A stretch of 64,000 bases of DNA, from NCBI GenBank assembly GCA_024226315.1, contig JAAELT010000420.1, positions 62,001 to 126,000 of the forward strand. The letters run 5' to 3'. The position numbers and the translations under genes were made by a program. The notes beneath the pieces are model-generated. The model had not been told where the DNA came from. It saw only the letters and a program-made list of their open reading frames with translations, and did no database searches. Shown in pieces: positions 52,240-62,632 of this stretch. The DNA is from a bacterium. GTDB taxonomy: Bacteria; Acidobacteriota; Thermoanaerobaculia; Multivoradales; J023. Position 1 is the stretch's first letter. Every line of letters begins with the position of its first letter.

Positions 52240-53097
52240 TCACCAGTCCTTCTTGCCCCGGGTGTTCTTTCTGGCGGCTTGAAGCGCCTGCTTGCGGCGC
52301 TGCTCACGCTCCAAGTTCTCGATCGCCTCGAGAATGGCGGCCGCTTCCTCGGCGGTCATGTCGGGCAGGTCCTGAAACTGCGGCAGGGGGCTCTCCTGCT
52401 GCTGTTGCTGCTGCTCCTGGTCCTGCTGCTGTTGCTGTTCCTGACCCTGCTGCTCCTGGTCCTGCTGTTCCTGCTCCAGCTGGTCCTGGCCCTCGGGGTC
52501 CGGCTGCTGCTCGCCGTCCTGCTCTTGATCCTGGTTCTGCTGTTCCTGGTCCTGTTGCTGATCGTCCTGCTGCTCCTGGTCCTGCTGTTGCTCCTCCTGC
52601 TGCTCCTCGAGACGATGCTGCGCCAGCTCGAGGTTGAACTTGGCATCCGTCATGTCGGGGTCGTGACGCAATGCCTCCTTGTAGGCCTCGATGGCACCGG
52701 GCAGGTCGCTACCAGCCAACCGGGCATTCCCCAGGTTGTAGCGGGCCAGTGGCACTATTTTTCCCGTGCCGCCCTCGGCCGCGGCCTCGAGCAGCTGCGG
52801 AGCGCCGCCCGAGCCCGTGCCGAGTCGGCCGGTGCCCGCGTTGTACTGGGCAACGGGATAGTCGCCGCGGAGCCTCAGGGCTGTCTCCAGCGGCCCGGTC
52901 GCGGCCGCGGACTCACCGTTCTCGAGGCTCTCGAGGGCACGATGCGTGCGTTCGGTGGGGTTGAACAGCAAGCGCTCCATCCAGGCCGGCCAGTCGGCGG
53001 CCGCCGGCCGGGGCGAGAGCGCGATCGCGACGAGGGTCGAAACGGCCGCCAGCCACTGGAGGACCCCTGGCCAGGGCTGGGCGCGCGGTCTGATCAC
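52240..53097 (-). CDS. BatC-like TPR protein with long Gln/Glu/Asp tract
   Basis: 285 residues from a GTG at 53097 that overlaps the BatB stop (GTGA). An N-terminal hydrophobic segment (VLQWLAAVSTLVAIALS) acts as signal or anchor. TPR-like helices follow (PVAQYNAGTGRLGTGSG, ARYNLGNARLAGSDLPGA). Residues about 165-245 are a low-complexity tract of Gln, Glu and Asp, as often seen in BatC, and the end is helical and basic. The tract comes from near-repetitive CAG/GAG codons at 52370-52620, which may vary in length by slippage. Confidence 0.85.
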   Translation of the reverse strand: MIRPRAQPWPGVLQWLAAVSTLVAIALSPRPAAADWPAWMERLLFNPTERTHRALESLENGESAAATGPLETALRLRGDYPVAQYNAGTGRLGTGSGGAPQLLEAAAEGGTGKIVPLARYNLGNARLAGSDLPGAIEAYKEALRHDPDMTDAKFNLELAQHRLEEQQEEQQQDQEQQDDQQQDQEQQNQDQEQDGEQQPDPEGQDQLEQEQQDQEQQGQEQQQQQDQEQQQQQQESPLPQFQDLPDMTAEEAAAILEAIENLEREQRRKQALQAARKNTRGKKDW

Positions 53098-54125
53098 GAA
53101 GCGCCTCCGCTCTCCGGCCTCACCGGCCGGCTGAAAGGCGAGATCGAAAGGTGCAAGACGAGGGCCAGTATCGCCGCTCCGGCCGGCCACTGAAAACGCT
53201 CCGCCTGGGTGCTTACCACCTCGCTGCCGTAGCTCTGTTTCTCCATCGCCTGGATGCGGCTGACGATCTCGCTCGGGTCGGTGGCCGCGCCGCTGGTGCG
53301 CAGGTAGACGCCGCCGGTGTCGCGGCTGAGCTGTTCGAGGGTGTCCTCCACCAGCCTGCTGACCACCACGTTGCCTTCCTCGTCGCGCTTGTACTCCAGC
53401 CGACCGCCGCGTTCTGCCGGTGGCAGCTCCAGGGGCTTGCCTTCGCGGGTTCCGACGCCGATGGTGAAGGCGACGATTCCCTCTTCTCGCAGCGCAGCGG
53501 CGACCCGTTCGAGGCCGGAGCCGTGGTCCTCGCCGTCCGAGACCAGGATCAGGGCGCGGTGCTTGTCGCCGCCGTGCGGAAACAGCTCGATGGCGCGCTC
53601 GAGGGCCGGTCGCAGCTCGGTGCCCGGGGTCGGAAGTGAGCCCGGCTGCACCGCGTCGAGCAACAGGTCGATGACGGCGGCGTCGGTGGTCAGCGGCACC
53701 ATGATCACCCCGTCACCCTCTGCCTGGACCAGGGCGACCCGGTTACCGGGCAGGTCCTGCACCAGGCGGCGGATCAGGGTCTGAGCCACCCAGAGCCGAG
53801 ACGGCAGCACGTCGTTGGTGGCCATGGACAGCGAGGTGTCGAGCACCATGACGATGTCGACGCCGCGGCGCTCGACCTGCTGCTCGCTCGCTCCCCAGCG
53901 CGGGCGCGCCAGGGTCAGCGCCACGGCTCCGAGCGCCACGGCCAGCAGCAGGTTCCAGATCACCAGGCGAACCGGGTGATAAGTCGGCAGCAGCCGGTCC
54001 CAGAGGCCACGGGCCGCCCAGGCGGCGCTCGCGCGCAGGCGGCGCCGCCAGCAGAACGCCACGATGGCGACGGTCGCGGGGACGGCCGCCAGCATCCAGA
54101 GCCATTGGGGTGCGCCGAAGTCCAT
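53094..54125 (-). CDS. BatB-like VWA membrane protein
   Basis: 343 residues. Two N-terminal membrane helices (about 8-27 and 55-75) precede a von Willebrand A domain with a full metal site: VMVLDTSLSM (DxSxS), TPGTEL and LVSDGEDHG. A third helix near 320 returns to the membrane. The domain would face the periplasm and bind partner proteins through a divalent metal. It is followed by batC with a 4-bp overlap. Confidence 0.9.
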   Translation of the reverse strand: MDFGAPQWLWMLAAVPATVAIVAFCWRRRLRASAAWAARGLWDRLLPTYHPVRLVIWNLLLAVALGAVALTLARPRWGASEQQVERRGVDIVMVLDTSLSMATNDVLPSRLWVAQTLIRRLVQDLPGNRVALVQAEGDGVIMVPLTTDAAVIDLLLDAVQPGSLPTPGTELRPALERAIELFPHGGDKHRALILVSDGEDHGSGLERVAAALREEGIVAFTIGVGTREGKPLELPPAERGGRLEYKRDEEGNVVVSRLVEDTLEQLSRDTGGVYLRTSGAATDPSEIVSRIQAMEKQSYGSEVVSTQAERFQWPAGAAILALVLHLSISPFSRPVRPESGGAS

Positions 54126-54144
54126 CGTCTTCCAGATACGGATC

Positions 54145-55137
54145 CTAGGGCTCCGCGGTCAAGCCGAATAGCCCCAGTGCCAGCGGCGCCAGCAGCAGGC
54201 TCACGGCACCCACCACCAGGGGCTGGAACGCCTCCTTGTAGCGGATATAGCGCTTGATCTCGAGCGGCGTCTTCTCGAGCTCGTCGATCTCGGCGAAGAT
54301 CGCGCGCAGGTTTTCGGGATCGAGAGCCTGGAAGAACAGGCCGCCGGTTCGATCGGCGATCGATTTCAGCAGCTGTTCGTCGACTTCGACGTTCATGTTC
54401 ACCCGCCGGGTCTCGAGGCGGCCGATGGCGTCGCGGAACTGCATCGGCACCGGCACCACGCCGGCGGTGCCGACGCCGATGGTGTAGACCTTGATGCCGA
54501 GTCCCTCGCAGACCGCGGCGGCGGAGTCGGGGTCGATGGCGCCCGAGTTGTTGACGCCGTCGGTGACCAGCACGATCACCTTGGTCTCGGCATCGGAGTC
54601 CTTCAGCCGCGCCGCTCCGGCGGCCAGGGCCATGCCGATCGCGGTGCCGTCGGGCAGGGTGTGCAGCTCGATCGAGTCGAGCAGCAGCTGGAGCATCGGG
54701 TGATCGCTGGTCAGCGGCGCCTTGATCAGGGTGCCGCCGGCGAAGACCACGATGCCGATCCGGTCTCCGACGCGCTTGGCGACGAACTCCTTCATTACGT
54801 CCTTGGCCACCGTCAGGCGGTTGCGAGGCTGGAAATCCTCCGCCGCCATCGAGCCCGAGATGTCGAGCACCACCTGGATGTCGATCCCTTCGGTGAGGTT
54901 CTCCTCGCGCGCGAAGCCCAGCTGCGGCCTGGCGAACGCGGCGATGAGCAACGCCAGGGCGAGGAGCCGGCAGTAGAACGGCAGGTGCAGGCGCCAGCCA
55001 CCGCCGGTGCCGACCGGCAGGCTGCTGTAGGTCAGCGCGCCGAAGGACCGCCGCCGGTGACGCAGCACGGCGAGGATCGGCAGCAGCAGCCAGAGGAGCA
55101 GGACCCAGGGATCCTGGAGGCTCGGGACGCCGTTCAT
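54145..55137 (-). CDS. BatA-like VWA membrane protein
   Basis: 330 residues from the ATG at 55137, which overlaps the preceding stop (ATGA). Helices near 10-28 and 55-75 and one near 305 frame a VWA domain with intact metal-binding motifs (VVLDISGSM, LPDGTAIG, LVTDGVNNSG). It closely resembles BatB in layout, as expected of the paired VWA proteins of Bat operons. BatB starts 19 bp downstream. Confidence 0.9.
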   Translation of the reverse strand: MNGVPSLQDPWVLLLWLLLPILAVLRHRRRSFGALTYSSLPVGTGGGWRLHLPFYCRLLALALLIAAFARPQLGFAREENLTEGIDIQVVLDISGSMAAEDFQPRNRLTVAKDVMKEFVAKRVGDRIGIVVFAGGTLIKAPLTSDHPMLQLLLDSIELHTLPDGTAIGMALAAGAARLKDSDAETKVIVLVTDGVNNSGAIDPDSAAAVCEGLGIKVYTIGVGTAGVVPVPMQFRDAIGRLETRRVNMNVEVDEQLLKSIADRTGGLFFQALDPENLRAIFAEIDELEKTPLEIKRYIRYKEAFQPLVVGAVSLLLAPLALGLFGLTAEP

Positions 55138-56168
55138 CCGGCCGTCTCCACGACCGGTTCCGGGGGGCGCAGCCGCCGGTCGATCTCGTGCGCCAGCTCC
55201 CCGGTCTCGGCCAGTCGGCTCGAGGTCTGCGCCGAGCCGACACGGGCGCCCGCGAACTTCACCTGATCGCAGTCGCGTAGCAGCCGTACGGCTTCCTGGG
55301 CGACCGCCGGCGGCACCGGCGTCTGGCGCAGCCGCCGCTGGATCTCGCTGGTGGTGCTCTCGAGCGCCGGGAAGGCCAGGCTGCGGCTCAAGAAACCGCG
55401 CAGCCCGAAGCTGAGTCCGGTATGGGCCGGCTCGCCGGCCTCGGGGTCGAGTCGTCGCAAGCGCTGGAGCAACTCGGCGAGCGGCTCGAGAACGGCTGGC
55501 TCGGTGTTCGCGGCACCGCCGAGAGCCAGACGTCGACGCAGCAGCCACGCCATCAAAAGGCACAGAGCTCCTAGGCCGCCGGCGGCCGCCGGGAAGCGTG
55601 CGCCGGCGGGAAGTGGCACCGGTGGGGCCGCGTCACGGGCTTCGAGAGGCTCTGGCGCCGCGCCGCCCTCGCCCGGCTCGGCGGGCAGCACCGACTTCAC
55701 CTCGAAGCGCTGCTCGCCGCCGTGCGTGATCTCGACCGTTTCGGCCTGAAGCGGCACCGCCACCGAGATGCGCGGCAGGCGGATCTCGCCGGTGTCGAAG
55801 GCAGTCAGGGTGAGCGTCTGCCGGTAGATGCGGCGCGCGGTCTGATCGGTGAGAGCGTCGACCTCGCCGACCGCCAGCACCTCGGCGTCGCCCCAGGTCT
55901 CCCGCCAGGCCGGGAACCGCGGCTCGGCCGCCGGCTCCTGTCCCATCCAGACCAGCGTGATCCTGGCTTCCACTCGGTCGCCGACGGTGATCTCGGCCGG
56001 CGCGAGCGCGACGTCGAGCCTGCCGACGTGGCCGGCCGAGGCGCCACCGGTCGACGCGCCGCCGCCCGACGCATCGGCATCGTCACCTCGTGCGTTCCCG
56101 GGCGCCGGCATCGACAGGCCCAGCGCGAGCGTGCCCAGGGCGACCAGTGTCACGATCGCGCTCCTCAT
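55134..56168 (-). CDS. Bat-operon membrane protein (DUF4381/BatX-like)
   Basis: 344 residues from the ATG at 56168, overlapping the DUF58 stop (ATGA). A signal peptide (IVTLVALGTLALGLSMPAPG) leads to a beta-sandwich (about 50-155; VALAPAEITVGDRVEARITL). A membrane helix follows near 195 (FPAAAGGLGALCLLMAWLLR), then a helical cytosolic end (LSFGLRGFLSRSLAF, VRLLRDCDQVKFAGA) like that of DUF4381-type proteins. Its place between DUF58 and BatA is usual for this operon. Assignment is by layout and the C-terminal pattern rather than a strict motif. Confidence 0.7.
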   Translation of the reverse strand: MRSAIVTLVALGTLALGLSMPAPGNARGDDADASGGGASTGGASAGHVGRLDVALAPAEITVGDRVEARITLVWMGQEPAAEPRFPAWRETWGDAEVLAVGEVDALTDQTARRIYRQTLTLTAFDTGEIRLPRISVAVPLQAETVEITHGGEQRFEVKSVLPAEPGEGGAAPEPLEARDAAPPVPLPAGARFPAAAGGLGALCLLMAWLLRRRLALGGAANTEPAVLEPLAELLQRLRRLDPEAGEPAHTGLSFGLRGFLSRSLAFPALESTTSEIQRRLRQTPVPPAVAQEAVRLLRDCDQVKFAGARVGSAQTSSRLAETGELAHEIDRRLRPPEPVVETAG

Positions 56169-57094
56169 CGGGTGAGCCTCTTGCGCCGGCGTTCGAAGAA
56201 GTTGATCAAGGTGCTCAAGTAGGGGCGGTCGGTACGGATCTGGAGGTGGTCGACGCCCAGCTGACGGATCAGCCGCATCAGCTCCTGGCGCTCCCGGCCG
56301 CGATGCCGGGCGACTTCCCGCGCCAGGCGGCGGCCGCCGAGGGTGGCGACGCGGCCGGTCTCGGCGTCGCGCAGGACCACGGGGCCGGTCACCGGTGGCT
56401 GATGGTCTCGGGGATCGAAGAGCTCGATGGCGATCAGATCGTGGCGAGCTGCCGCCGACTTGAGCGACGAGCTCAGACGGACGTCGAGGAAGTCCGAGAT
56501 CAGGAACAGCACGGAGCGTTGCTTGAGGGTCTTGAGCGTCGCCCACAGACCGTGTTCGAGATCGGTGTGCCCGCCGGCGGGTTGCATCAGCACTTCGCGC
56601 ACGATGCGCAGCACATGGGTGCGGCGCCGGTCCGGCCGGAGGAACAGCTCCAGCCGGTCGGAGATCAGTGCCGCCCCCACCCGGTCCTGGTTGCGGACCG
56701 CGGCGAAGGCGAGCAGCGCGGTGAGCTCCGCGGCCAGCTCGCGCTTCAGGATGGTCCGGGAGCCGTAGCCCAGGCTGCCCGAGACGTCGACGCAGAGAAA
56801 CACCGTGAGGTCTCGCTCCTCGACGAAACGCTTGACGAAGAGGGTACCCATGCGCGCGGTGACGTTCCAGTCGATGGCTCGGATCTCGTCTCCCGGAGCG
56901 TAGGGCCGAACCTCGGCGAACTCGACGCCGCGGCCCTTGAAGGCGGAGTGGTAGTCGCCGGCGACGCCCTGGTCGACCAGATGCCGGGTCGAGATCTCGA
57001 TCCGCCGCACCTTGCGCAGCAGATCGGCCGGCAGGGGTGGCCTGCTCGGCGTGTCAGGCGGCCGCTTCCGGCGGCGGGCGAGGAGACCGAACAA
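56165..57094 (-). CDS. DUF58 protein of the Bat operon
   Basis: 309 residues, soluble. The hallmark VRPYAPGDEIRAIDWNVTAR lies near residue 62, preceded by GRGVEFAEV. The VWA-like part keeps CVDVSGSLGYG, a complete DxSxS metal site, unlike the copy at 18207. An RRRK-rich N-terminus and KRLTR C-terminus give basic ends. It is 11 bp after the MoxR gene, its presumed chaperone. Confidence 0.92.
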   Translation of the reverse strand: MFGLLARRRKRPPDTPSRPPLPADLLRKVRRIEISTRHLVDQGVAGDYHSAFKGRGVEFAEVRPYAPGDEIRAIDWNVTARMGTLFVKRFVEERDLTVFLCVDVSGSLGYGSRTILKRELAAELTALLAFAAVRNQDRVGAALISDRLELFLRPDRRRTHVLRIVREVLMQPAGGHTDLEHGLWATLKTLKQRSVLFLISDFLDVRLSSSLKSAAARHDLIAIELFDPRDHQPPVTGPVVLRDAETGRVATLGGRRLAREVARHRGRERQELMRLIRQLGVDHLQIRTDRPYLSTLINFFERRRKRLTR

Positions 57095-57105
57095 GCAGCC
57101 GTCTC

Positions 57106-58095
<990 letters not shown>

Positions 58096-58305
58096 TCTGA
58101 GATCTCCGGAAGTTGCAAGGGAGATGCCATCCGCGCGACCCGTTGCAGAACGCCTTGGAGTCCTGGCGAGAGCCGTTTGGCGCGATCCCGGCCTGGATTC
58201 GGCCTCTCGAGGTGCCGGCGGGGCGCCGTCGGAGCGGCCGGGCCGGGCTGCCGAGGGCGCCATTATGGCGTATTCTCGGGGCCTCGGATACTCTCGGAGG
58301 CCAGC

Positions 58306-59100
58306 ATGCGCCGGCCAGCTCTCAAGAAACGCCTCGGCCAACATCATCTGCGCGCGGGCACGCTGTGCCGCCCGCTGATCGATTACCTGCGGCCGGAAGG
58401 AGAGCGGGTACTGGAGATCGGCCCCGGAGGCGGCGTATTGACTGCCGAGCTGCTCGCCGCGGGAGGGCGCGTGATCGCTTGCGAGGTCGACCTCGAATGG
58501 GCACTGGCGCTCGGCAGCCGTTTCGCCGGCTCGAAGGTAGCGACGGTCGCGGTCGACGCTCAGCGGCTCGAGTGGCGCCGGCTGCCGCGGCCGACTCTGG
58601 TCGCCGGCAATTTGCCGTTCAACGTCGCCACCCGCTTGGTCGAGGGTCTGCTGCCTTGCTCGAAGGTGGTGCCGAGGGCGGCGTTCATGGTGCAGAAGGA
58701 GGTCGCCGAGCGGCTGGTGGCGAGACCGGGAGATTCGGCCTACGGCTCGCTGAGCGTGTTGACGACCGCCTACAGCGAAGCGCGGCTCCTGGGCGTCGTC
58801 CGTCCTGGCAGCTTCGACCCGCCGCCCAGGGTCTCGGCGGCGTTCGTGGGGCTGCGGCTGCGTGAGCCGCCGCTGGAAGCAGGCGAGATGCCGGTTTTCG
58901 TCCGGCTCGTGCGATTGGCCTTCGCCCTGCGGCGCAAGACGCTGCGCAACTCCCTGGCGTCGGGCATGGGGAGGGAGCTCAGCGGCCAGCTCCTCGATGC
59001 GCTCGGCTGGGACGCCCGGTGCCGGGCCGAATCGCTAGATCTGAGCGCTTTCGTGGCTCTCTTTGCCAAGTATTGCGAGCTGAAACGCCAGAAATGTTAG
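58306..59100 (+). CDS. rsmA: 16S rRNA (adenine(1518)-N(6)/adenine(1519)-N(6))-dimethyltransferase
   Basis: 264 residues from the ATG at 58306, with GGAGG 6 bases upstream. The SAM-binding motifs are KRLGQHHL at the N-terminus, VLEIGPGGGVLT near residue 35 and an acidic end of strand two (ACEVDLEWA). The catalytic motif is GNLPFNVATRLVE near 101, of the NLPYN/NLPFN type found in RsmA/KsgA. The enzyme dimethylates two adenines of the 16S rRNA 3' hairpin late in ribosome assembly. Length is normal. It opens the plus-strand housekeeping run to the window end. Confidence 0.9.
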   Translation: MRRPALKKRLGQHHLRAGTLCRPLIDYLRPEGERVLEIGPGGGVLTAELLAAGGRVIACEVDLEWALALGSRFAGSKVATVAVDAQRLEWRRLPRPTLVAGNLPFNVATRLVEGLLPCSKVVPRAAFMVQKEVAERLVARPGDSAYGSLSVLTTAYSEARLLGVVRPGSFDPPPRVSAAFVGLRLREPPLEAGEMPVFVRLVRLAFALRRKTLRNSLASGMGRELSGQLLDALGWDARCRAESLDLSAFVALFAKYCELKRQKC

Positions 59101-59212
59101 ACTTTATGCTCAGTTAGCAGCTGTTCTCTCAAGTAGAGGTCGAAGTAACATCCACTGAATCGTCAACTGACCGGCCAGCAGACGTGTTCGCCGGTTCCCG
59201 AGAGCTCCAATC

Positions 59213-61633
59213 ATGTCGACCGCAGCCACCAGCTCCCGCAAACAACTGCCGCGGCTGAACCTGCCGCCCGCCAAGGGCAGCGAGATCGTCGGAATGTTGC
59301 TGTCGGCGATCGTCGTGCTGCTCGCCGGCAGCCTGTTGAGCTACCACCCGAAGGATCCGAGCGTACTGCACCGGGTCGCCGACGACAGTGCCGTGACCCA
59401 CAACCTCGTGGGACCTTTCGGCGCGCATCTCGCCGCCCTCGCGATCTCGTTCCTGGGGCTGGTGTCCTTCGCGGTGCCGGTTCTCCTGGGCGTTCTGGCC
59501 TGGCGGCGCCTGGCGCGGCGCGAGAGCCCGCGGGTCACCGGGCGGCTGTTCGGCTTGCTGGCGGTGCTGTTCGCGCTGCCGCCGCTCTTGCAGCTGCTCT
59601 TCGGCCAGGTCTTCTGGCGCGGCTATCCGCTCGACGCCGGTGGCGCGCTCGGTGCGGTTGTCGTCGACATGTTGACGTCGAAGCTCAATCCCGGCGGCGC
59701 CTTCGTGATCCTGCTGACCGTCCTCCTGGTCGGCGGCAGCCTGGCCGCGCAGTCGACGCTTGGGGATCTGCTCAAGCTCGCGCAAGCCAGGATGGGCACC
59801 CTGGGCGGCTGGCTGCGGCTGGCGAGCGCCCAGCGCCGCAAGCGCAACGAGGAGCGCTCGACCCAGCAGCGGGTGATCCGCTACGTCCGCCGCCATGCCG
59901 GTGAGCAGCAGGCGGGAGCCGATCGGGTGGCGCCGTCTTCGGCCCCGCCGGGTGAGTCTTTGCCGAGTGAGTCCACGCAGGACCCCGCGATGATCGATCT
60001 GCCTCTCAGGGTCCAGGAGAAGAAGGGCGAAGGGCACTTCGCGGTGCGGAAGGTGCGCTCGAAGGCGCCGGCCGCGAAGACGTCGGCCGCGAAGAAGCCG
60101 GCGGCGACGCCGCGCCAGGAGGTGATCGCGTTCAAGCCGGAGGAGGTGGCGCCCGAGAAGCTGCCGCCGGTGAACCTGCTCAAGACCGACTCGATCCGGA
60201 AGGCCCACGACGAGCGCGAGCTGGTACGTCTCGGCGAGGTGATCCGCGAGTCGGCCGCGCACTTCGGCATCGAAGGGACGATCGAAGGCATCAGCCCCGG
60301 GCCGGTGATCACCGTCTACGAGTTCCAACCGGCGCCGGGGATCAAGGTCAGCCGGATCGTCAATCTGCAGGACGACCTGGCGCTGGCGCTCAAGGCCGAG
60401 TCGGTCCGCATCGAGCGGCTCCCCGGCCGCTCGACGCTCGGCGTCGAGGTTCCCAACACCACGCGCTCGACCATCCATCTGGGGCATCTGATCGACTACG
60501 ACAGGTTCAAGAGCTCGCCGTCGGTGCTCACCATGGCGCTCGGCGTCGATATCTACGGCCAGCCGTACTACGCCGATCTGGCCACCATGCCGCATCTGCT
60601 GGTCGCCGGCGCCACCGGCGCGGGCAAGAGCGTCGGGCTGCAGAGCATGATCACCTCGATCATCTACAAGGCGACCCGCGAGCAGGTGCAGTTCATCTTC
60701 ATCGATCCCAAGCGGATCGAGCTCGGTGTATACGCCGACATTCCCCACCTCAAGACCGAGGTGGTGATGAATCCCAAGAAGGCGGCCAACGCCCTGCGCT
60801 GGGCGGTGGCCGAGATGGAGCGTCGCTACCGTCTGCTGGCCGAGCTGCACGTGCGATCGATCGACTACTACAACCGGGCGATCAGCGATCCCAAGGAGCG
60901 CAAGCGCCTGTCGCTGAAGGAGGGCGAGAGCGAGCTGAACCCCGACGATTTCAAGCCGCTGCCCTACTATGTGATCGTCATCGACGAACTGGCCGACCTG
61001 ATGATCGTGGCGTCGGCCGAGGTCGAGACCTCGATCGCTCGCATCGCGCAGATGGCGCGCGCGGTCGGCATCCACCTGATCGTCGCCACCCAGCGCCCGT
61101 CGGTGGATGTGCTGACGGGCACGATCAAGGCCAACTTTCCCTGCCGCCTGTCCTACGCCACGGCGACCCGGCACGACTCGCGAACCATTCTCGATACGGT
61201 GGGATCGGAGAAGCTGCTCGGCAAGGGCGACGCGTTGTTCGTGGCGCCGGGAACGTCACGGATCCTGCGCATGCACGGCGGCTACATCAGCGAGCAGGAG
61301 ACCGCGTCGCTGATCCGCTGGCTCAAGCGCCACGGCAAGCCCGAGCTCGATCTCGACGTGGTCAAGGAACCGGAGACCAGCAAGGAGGCGGGCGGCCCTG
61401 GTGGCGGCGACGACGCGCTGTTCGACGAGGCGGCCCGCCTGGTGGTGAAAGAGCGGATGGGCTCGGCCAGCTACCTGCAGCGCCGCCTGAGGGTCGGCTT
61501 CTCTCGCGCCGCCCGGCTGATCGACATGCTCGAGGCCGACGGCCTGCTCGGACCAGCGCAGGGCTCGAAGCCACGCGAGGTCCTGGTGCCGCCCGATTAT
61601 TTCGAGGAGATCGACCGCGCCCTGCAGGAGTAG
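59213..61633 (+). CDS. ftsK: DNA translocase FtsK/SpoIIIE
   Basis: 806 residues. About four N-terminal membrane helices (to residue ~185) are followed by a charged linker and the translocase motor. Walker A is GATGAGKS near residue 466 and Walker B is YYVIVIDELADLM near 585. A C-terminal winged-helix gamma domain (LVVKERMGSASYLQRRLRVG, FSRAARLIDMLEADGLLG) ends the chain and would read polar DNA motifs. FtsK pumps chromosome ends through the division septum. The 112-bp gap before it shows no gene. Confidence 0.95.
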   Translation: MSTAATSSRKQLPRLNLPPAKGSEIVGMLLSAIVVLLAGSLLSYHPKDPSVLHRVADDSAVTHNLVGPFGAHLAALAISFLGLVSFAVPVLLGVLAWRRLARRESPRVTGRLFGLLAVLFALPPLLQLLFGQVFWRGYPLDAGGALGAVVVDMLTSKLNPGGAFVILLTVLLVGGSLAAQSTLGDLLKLAQARMGTLGGWLRLASAQRRKRNEERSTQQRVIRYVRRHAGEQQAGADRVAPSSAPPGESLPSESTQDPAMIDLPLRVQEKKGEGHFAVRKVRSKAPAAKTSAAKKPAATPRQEVIAFKPEEVAPEKLPPVNLLKTDSIRKAHDERELVRLGEVIRESAAHFGIEGTIEGISPGPVITVYEFQPAPGIKVSRIVNLQDDLALALKAESVRIERLPGRSTLGVEVPNTTRSTIHLGHLIDYDRFKSSPSVLTMALGVDIYGQPYYADLATMPHLLVAGATGAGKSVGLQSMITSIIYKATREQVQFIFIDPKRIELGVYADIPHLKTEVVMNPKKAANALRWAVAEMERRYRLLAELHVRSIDYYNRAISDPKERKRLSLKEGESELNPDDFKPLPYYVIVIDELADLMIVASAEVETSIARIAQMARAVGIHLIVATQRPSVDVLTGTIKANFPCRLSYATATRHDSRTILDTVGSEKLLGKGDALFVAPGTSRILRMHGGYISEQETASLIRWLKRHGKPELDLDVVKEPETSKEAGGPGGGDDALFDEAARLVVKERMGSASYLQRRLRVGFSRAARLIDMLEADGLLGPAQGSKPREVLVPPDYFEEIDRALQE

Positions 61634-61653
61634 CGCGATCTTCTCGAACCGAC

Positions 61654-62586
61654 ATGCGGACGCTCTTCTTCGGCACGCCGGACTTCTCGGTACCAACGCT
61701 CGCGGCCATGGTCGACGCGGGATTCGCGCCCCTGCGGGTGATCACCCGGCCGGCGAGGCCGGTCGGTCGCGGCCATCGGGTCCGGGAAACGCCGGTGGCT
61801 GAGTGGGCCGCGGCCCACGACCTGGAGGTGATGACGCCCGAGAAGGTGAACGTGAAGACCTTCCGCCGCGAGCTCACGGAGCTCGAGCCCGATGTCGCCG
61901 TGGTGGTCGCCTTTGGTCAGATCTTTCGGCGGCGCCTGCTCGCTCTGCCGAGGCTCGGCTGCGTCAACGTGCACGCGTCGGTCCTGCCCCGGCACCGCGG
62001 CGCCGCGCCGATCCAGGCGGCGATCGCCGAGGGTGACCGGGTCACCGGCGTCACCACCATGAAGATGGAAGAGGGGCTCGACTCGGGGCCGATCCTGCTC
62101 CAGGAGGAAGTCGTCATCGCCCCGGGGGAGACGACTCCCGAGCTGGCGGACCGGCTCGCCCGTCGCGGCGCCGAGCTGCTGACCGAAACCCTCCGGCGCC
62201 TGGCTGACGGCGATCTGGAGGCTAGGCAACAAGACGAGGATCTGGCAACCTACGCGCCGCAGCTCACGCGCGACGACGGTGTCGTCGACTGGCGGCAGGC
62301 TGCTGGTACGATCCACAATCGGCTGCGGGGGTACACGCCGTGGCCCGGTCAGTCGAGCGAGATCCGGGGCAAACGGATCAAGCTCCTGCGGGTACGGCCT
62401 CTGGAGGGCGAGGCGGGGGAGGAGCCGGGGACCGTCCTCGGGTTGCGCGAGGCTCAGTTGAGCGTCGCGTGCGGCGATGCGACGGTCCTCGGCCTGGAAC
62501 GTGTTCAGCTGGCCGGCAGGAAGCCGGTCTCGGGCAAGGACTTCATGAACGGAGAACGGCTGCGAGCCGGAGAGCGATTCGAGTGA
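61654..62586 (+). CDS. fmt: Methionyl-tRNA formyltransferase
   Basis: 310 residues. The N-terminal formyl-transfer domain shows LFFGTPDFSVPTL, and the catalytic/folate loop NVHASVLPRHRGAAPIQAAI near residue 107, followed by TTMKMEEGLDSGPIL. The C-terminal domain binds the initiator tRNA (RDDGVVDWRQAAGTIHNRLR). The enzyme formylates Met-tRNA for translation start. It lies 20 bp after ftsK and 46 bp before rsmB; the common def gene is absent here. Confidence 0.95.
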   Translation: MRTLFFGTPDFSVPTLAAMVDAGFAPLRVITRPARPVGRGHRVRETPVAEWAAAHDLEVMTPEKVNVKTFRRELTELEPDVAVVVAFGQIFRRRLLALPRLGCVNVHASVLPRHRGAAPIQAAIAEGDRVTGVTTMKMEEGLDSGPILLQEEVVIAPGETTPELADRLARRGAELLTETLRRLADGDLEARQQDEDLATYAPQLTRDDGVVDWRQAAGTIHNRLRGYTPWPGQSSEIRGKRIKLLRVRPLEGEAGEEPGTVLGLREAQLSVACGDATVLGLERVQLAGRKPVSGKDFMNGERLRAGERFE

Positions 62587-62632
62587 TGCCGGACAGCGTC
62601 TATGCTATTGTGGCATTCGGAGTCTTCCCGCG

